Below are positions 61,415 to 64,000 of a DNA stretch of 64,000 nucleotides, in pieces. This stretch comes from an uncultured Lachnospiraceae bacterium (GTDB taxonomy: Bacteria > Bacillota > Clostridia > Lachnospirales > Lachnospiraceae): assembly GCA_945919075.1 (NCBI GenBank), contig CAMEIX010000010.1, positions 1-64,000 on the forward strand. The letters run 5' to 3'. The first letter of the stretch is position 1; every line of letters begins with the position of its first letter. The translations under genes and the position numbers were made by a program. A model generated the notes under the pieces. It saw nothing but the letters and a program-made list of their open reading frames with translations, was not told where the DNA came from and searched no databases.

Positions 61415-62281
61415 TTAACCTCTTAAACCTAATTTCTTAAATGAAGTTAGAAGAATTTTGTTATATCGAGCAGTCAACATATGCTTATAAAACGCTCTTT
61501 GGAACTCTGAAATCAATGGTGTCTCATCAATCAGCTTTTCAACTTTAGACATATCTAATTTCAACATTACGTATCGCAAAGCATCATTGCATTCTTCAAA
61601 TTGCAGACTATTAATTACTTCAAAATAAGAGCTCTTCTTTCCATTTAGCTTTACTTGTGATGTAGGAAACTGATAAATTCTCTTATCCGTTTCCTCTTCT
61701 GACTCCATAATCTCTTGCATCTCTACTTCATCTACTAAGTTAGGAAACAAACAAGAACCATTATCAAATACCGGAGCCAAAGAATACCTATTGTTTTCTT
61801 TTATAAAGCCCCAGTTCGCTCCATGACGGTCAAAATTGCCAAGCAACGCATCCATGATATAAATCCGCCAGAACATGGAAATTGTCTCCTGAACATTAGT
61901 AAGTTTCGAATTGTCATGCAACATTTGCATGATGTCTTCATAATCGTACTGATATGTTTCTTTATCCTGATCTAATGTACTCTCTCCAATATCATTAAAA
62001 GGAACAAACTGCTTATCCGGAACATTAAAATCCTTACAAGCAACTACTTCTTCACCTGCTCTGTATCCGAGGTATGTTTTATGCGCCTCTATCCCACATA
62101 TTTCAAAAATATGAGAACCAATAAATTCAGATATATGATTATTTCTCTTTCCAAAGGCAGTTTGTTTTTGGAATTTAATCATATAGTCCTCTCCATCAAT
62201 CGAAATTCCTTCTTTTCTTTCAGAGCCACCATAATATTTTCGATTGAGTTCATATTCCGAAAAATCTATTGCTGTAATCAT
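61415..62281 (-). CDS. Minimal HipA/HipT-like kinase
   Basis: A 288-residue protein corresponding to only the kinase core of HipA. Lys36 in YMIKFQK may bind ATP, catalytic Asp151 and Asn156 are in LLGNFDRHGANW, and Asp173 in APVFDNGSC corresponds to the DFG Asp. The N-terminal HipA subdomain is missing, as in HipT or CtkA-like kinases. The ATG at 62281 has GGGGAG upstream. It is the first gene of a two-gene unit with the recombinase-tail protein and is clearly A/T-rich, which suggests transfer. Confidence 0.85.
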   Translation of the reverse strand: MITAIDFSEYELNRKYYGGSERKEGISIDGEDYMIKFQKQTAFGKRNNHISEFIGSHIFEICGIEAHKTYLGYRAGEEVVACKDFNVPDKQFVPFNDIGESTLDQDKETYQYDYEDIMQMLHDNSKLTNVQETISMFWRIYIMDALLGNFDRHGANWGFIKENNRYSLAPVFDNGSCLFPNLVDEVEMQEIMESEEETDKRIYQFPTSQVKLNGKKSSYFEVINSLQFEECNDALRYVMLKLDMSKVEKLIDETPLISEFQRAFYKHMLTARYNKILLTSFKKLGLRG

Positions 62282-62309
62282 TCTATTCTCCCCATAATTA
62301 CTTATTTTT

Positions 62310-62338
62310 ATTATAGCTTTATTCCTTTTGTGCGTCAA
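62310..62338 (-). promoter_or_regulatory. Promoter of the kinase/recombinase-tail operon
   Basis: TTGACG (complement of 62333-62338) and TATAAT (complement of 62310-62315) are 17 bp apart. The -35 lies inside the right 16-bp inverted repeat, so a protein bound at that repeat would control transcription. Confidence 0.75.
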
Positions 62339-62348
62339 TAGAATTCCA
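62333..62348. repeat. Right 16-bp inverted repeat of the kinase/recombinase-tail operon
   Basis: CGTCAATAGAATTCCA is the exact inverse of 60621-60636. The two arms enclose 1.7 kb that contains only the two-gene operon. Confidence 0.8.
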
Positions 62349-62374
62349 TTTTATTTTTGATTCAATCACCATTT

Positions 62375-62410
62375 AAAAAGCTTAGTGAAACTATTTATCT
62401 CACTAAGCTC
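62375..62410 (-). terminator. Intrinsic terminator after M56 peptidase gene
   Basis: On the minus strand AGCTTAGTGA pairs with TCACTAAGCT around an 11-nt loop, followed by TTTTT. Confidence 0.85.
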
Positions 62411-62445
62411 AATAATAAATTCATTATTTTAATTCGAAATATTCC

Positions 62446-64000
62446 CTAATTTATAGCATTTACAGGCAGCGAGCAGGAATACTTGACTCCGGTTCCCTTT
62501 CCCCCAATTTCCACATTACATAAGTTCCTGTATTCATTGAAATGAATGATTGCATAGGCATAGGTACTATGATTCTCCGAAAAACAGTAAGTGGTTTCCA
62601 CCTCTTCGTCCGAGGCTTTTATAAATACCGCAGATGGATCCTCATGATTCATAACATCATAATAGTAAAATAAAGTCTCTCCATCAAAATCATATCCTCT
62701 GGGTGATACATAAAAGTCTCCAAAATCATATTGGATATCCGGTAAAGAACTTTTCCTCGCATACTTACTCTGATATTTTTTCGCTATATCCCACACACCT
62801 TTCGTGGTGATACACTCCGGTGCAAATTCTTCAAGAGAATCCAAAACCGCATTTAAATCCTTCGGATTTGCAATTTCATAAACTGTCTGCCAGGCTTCTT
62901 CCCCAATTCGATATTTTGTAGTTCGAAAGTCCTGCTCATAAGTGACAAAACCATCTACATAGAAATTCATTCGGAAAGGTTCCCCTTTATTGAATACAAA
63001 TACAGAAAAAAATTCTCCTTCCGGCACTGCTACATCATCCCCTAACTTTTTCCATGAAGTAGCAGAAAGTGCTTTATTCATTTTTCCTGCATCTTCTTCA
63101 CTGATTCTTAGTAAATTCGGTGCATAGTCTAAGGACATGGTAAGAATAGGGTCATGGGAAATGTCCTCAAAAGGGCGGGTAATCGGTTTCTTTTTACTGG
63201 TTGCAAAACAAAGGGCTACCAGAAGAAAAATGAGTAAGGAAACCATTGTAATGAAAAAGGTAGGCTTCTTATAGTGCAAAAGATTTTTCACTCTTGCCTT
63301 TACCCCATTTTCCCCAAAGGCAACCGGACAGGCAGCAATCCTTGCCCGTGACATGCTACAGGTAAGCAGGGCCTCACAATAATCCGCCCTTTCATTTTCC
63401 CCCTCTTTTCCCATTGCTTTTTCATCACAGGCATATTCCATATCCCGGCAAAAAAGAATATAGGCAATCAGACAAAGCGGTTGAAACCAGTAGATGGATA
63501 AAATCATGAATCCAAGCGGCTTCCAAAGATAATCCCTTCTCTTAAGATGCGCCATCTCATGCTTTAATACCCATTTCTTTGTATCCTCCGACAGGCTTGA
63601 GGGCAGGAATATTTTGGGGCGGATGATTCCTAAAATAAAGGGACTTACAATATCATCACATTCGTATATTCTTCCTTCCCGTCTCACAGCAGTTTTTACA
63701 CGGCGTTTTACCTGCATGTAAGTTACTATGGCATAAAGAAGCATGACCACAAGCCCTATGATCCAGACAATGATAGCCAGGTTCACATATCTGTGAACCG
63801 GATTTACACTTACGGTTGCTCGCGGAAGCTGGGATAATGCTGTGGATGGTTTCACACTTTCCATACCGGCAGGATTCTCCCACATCCTCCTCATTACGGT
63901 CTGTGTAGGAATCGGTTCTGACGTTGGAATGAAGCTTAGTACGCTGGCAACAGAAACCGGTACTATAAGCTTAACTGCCACTAATCCCCATAAAAGGCAG
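62446..64000 (-). CDS. BlaR1/MecR1-type M56 peptidase, 5' end beyond window
   Basis: At least 517 residues are visible; the frame stays open to the right edge (LLWGLVAVKLIVPVS reads as an internal part of the family's first membrane region), so the start is missing. Membrane spans surround the Zn-protease motif HEMAH near residue 140 of the visible part, with MEYACDEKAM after it. The C-terminal about 270 residues are an extracytoplasmic domain, not a penicillin-binding sensor. Relatives usually sit next to a BlaI-type repressor, probably outside the window. They sense envelope stress or beta-lactams by cleaving that repressor. Confidence 0.88.
   Translation of the reverse strand, partial: CLLWGLVAVKLIVPVSVASVLSFIPTSEPIPTQTVMRRMWENPAGMESVKPSTALSQLPRATVSVNPVHRYVNLAIIVWIIGLVVMLLYAIVTYMQVKRRVKTAVRREGRIYECDDIVSPFILGIIRPKIFLPSSLSEDTKKWVLKHEMAHLKRRDYLWKPLGFMILSIYWFQPLCLIAYILFCRDMEYACDEKAMGKEGENERADYCEALLTCSMSRARIAACPVAFGENGVKARVKNLLHYKKPTFFITMVSLLIFLLVALCFATSKKKPITRPFEDISHDPILTMSLDYAPNLLRISEEDAGKMNKALSATSWKKLGDDVAVPEGEFFSVFVFNKGEPFRMNFYVDGFVTYEQDFRTTKYRIGEEAWQTVYEIANPKDLNAVLDSLEEFAPECITTKGVWDIAKKYQSKYARKSSLPDIQYDFGDFYVSPRGYDFDGETLFYYYDVMNHEDPSAVFIKASDEEVETTYCFSENHSTYAYAIIHFNEYRNLCNVEIGGKGTGVKYSCSLPVNAIN

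Overview
The window looks like chromosome of an anaerobic, low-to-mid G+C Firmicute, most likely a Lachnospiraceae gut bacterium. The basis is the gene families (class II GalT, type II pantothenate kinase, DUF5711, the B12-radical SAM/DUF4080 protein, InlB-type repeat surface protein, glycoside hydrolases beside AraC regulators), Firmicute-type ribosome binding sites and TTGACA/TATAAT promoters. This is family-level inference; no 16S or species marker is present. Nearly all genes lie on the minus strand.

Layout. 1-3.4 kb: envelope genes (LysM protein, DUF5711, CvpA). 3.5-8.3 kb: galM, then dnaX-ybaB-recR and pfkA. 8.4-11 kb: tRNA-Ser, a GH16 lipoprotein and a divergent AraC regulator. 11-12.4 kb: cysK with an Rrf2 regulator. 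12.5-19.2 kb: a 2199-residue secreted repeat protein with a transglutaminase-like domain. 19.5-25.7 kb: HTH/DUF2975 pair, D-2-hydroxyacid dehydrogenase, GH2 beta-galactosidase, PAP2. 25.7-35.2 kb: rpe, trmL, a coupled aminotransferase-Lrp-AIRS set, VanW, DnaQ-type exonuclease, nth, radical SAM protein. 35.2-40.1 kb: galT, galK, an NHLP-like small protein, CapA lipoprotein, coaW. 40.4-40.7 kb: three tRNAs. 41-43.2 kb: PIN toxin-antitoxin pair and a membrane ferredoxin/FMN protein. 43.6-44.9 kb: iron alcohol dehydrogenase. 44.9-53 kb: sulfur amino acid uptake and Fe-S assembly. 53.6-58.7 kb: two-component system with an ABC exporter. 58.9-62.3 kb: an A/T-rich island with two HipA-like kinase modules. 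62.4 kb to the right edge: a BlaR1-type M56 peptidase cut by the window.

The clearest circuit concerns sulfur. An identical 17-bp imperfect palindrome (CCTACTATGTCAATAGG) overlaps the -35 box of three promoters: cysK-rrf2, iscS-iscU, and a nine-gene operon of cyst(e)ine-type and methionine-type ABC transporters. The last operon opens with an unannotated 31-codon ORF containing six Cys codons, followed by a strong intrinsic terminator and a 10-bp alternative pairing. This is the layout of a cysteine-responsive attenuator, so repression by the Rrf2 protein and attenuation by Cys-tRNA supply may act in series.

The most unusual locus is 60.6-62.35 kb. A minimal HipA-like kinase is followed by a protein that joins a possible HipS-like N-terminus to the linker and HTH tail of a serine recombinase, without the catalytic domain. 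A perfect 16-bp inverted repeat brackets the two-gene operon. Directly beside it is a second HipA-like kinase with an XRE partner. A dispersed 145-bp repeat (66-210 and 40826-40970), which aligns without gaps, is another structure the genes do not explain.
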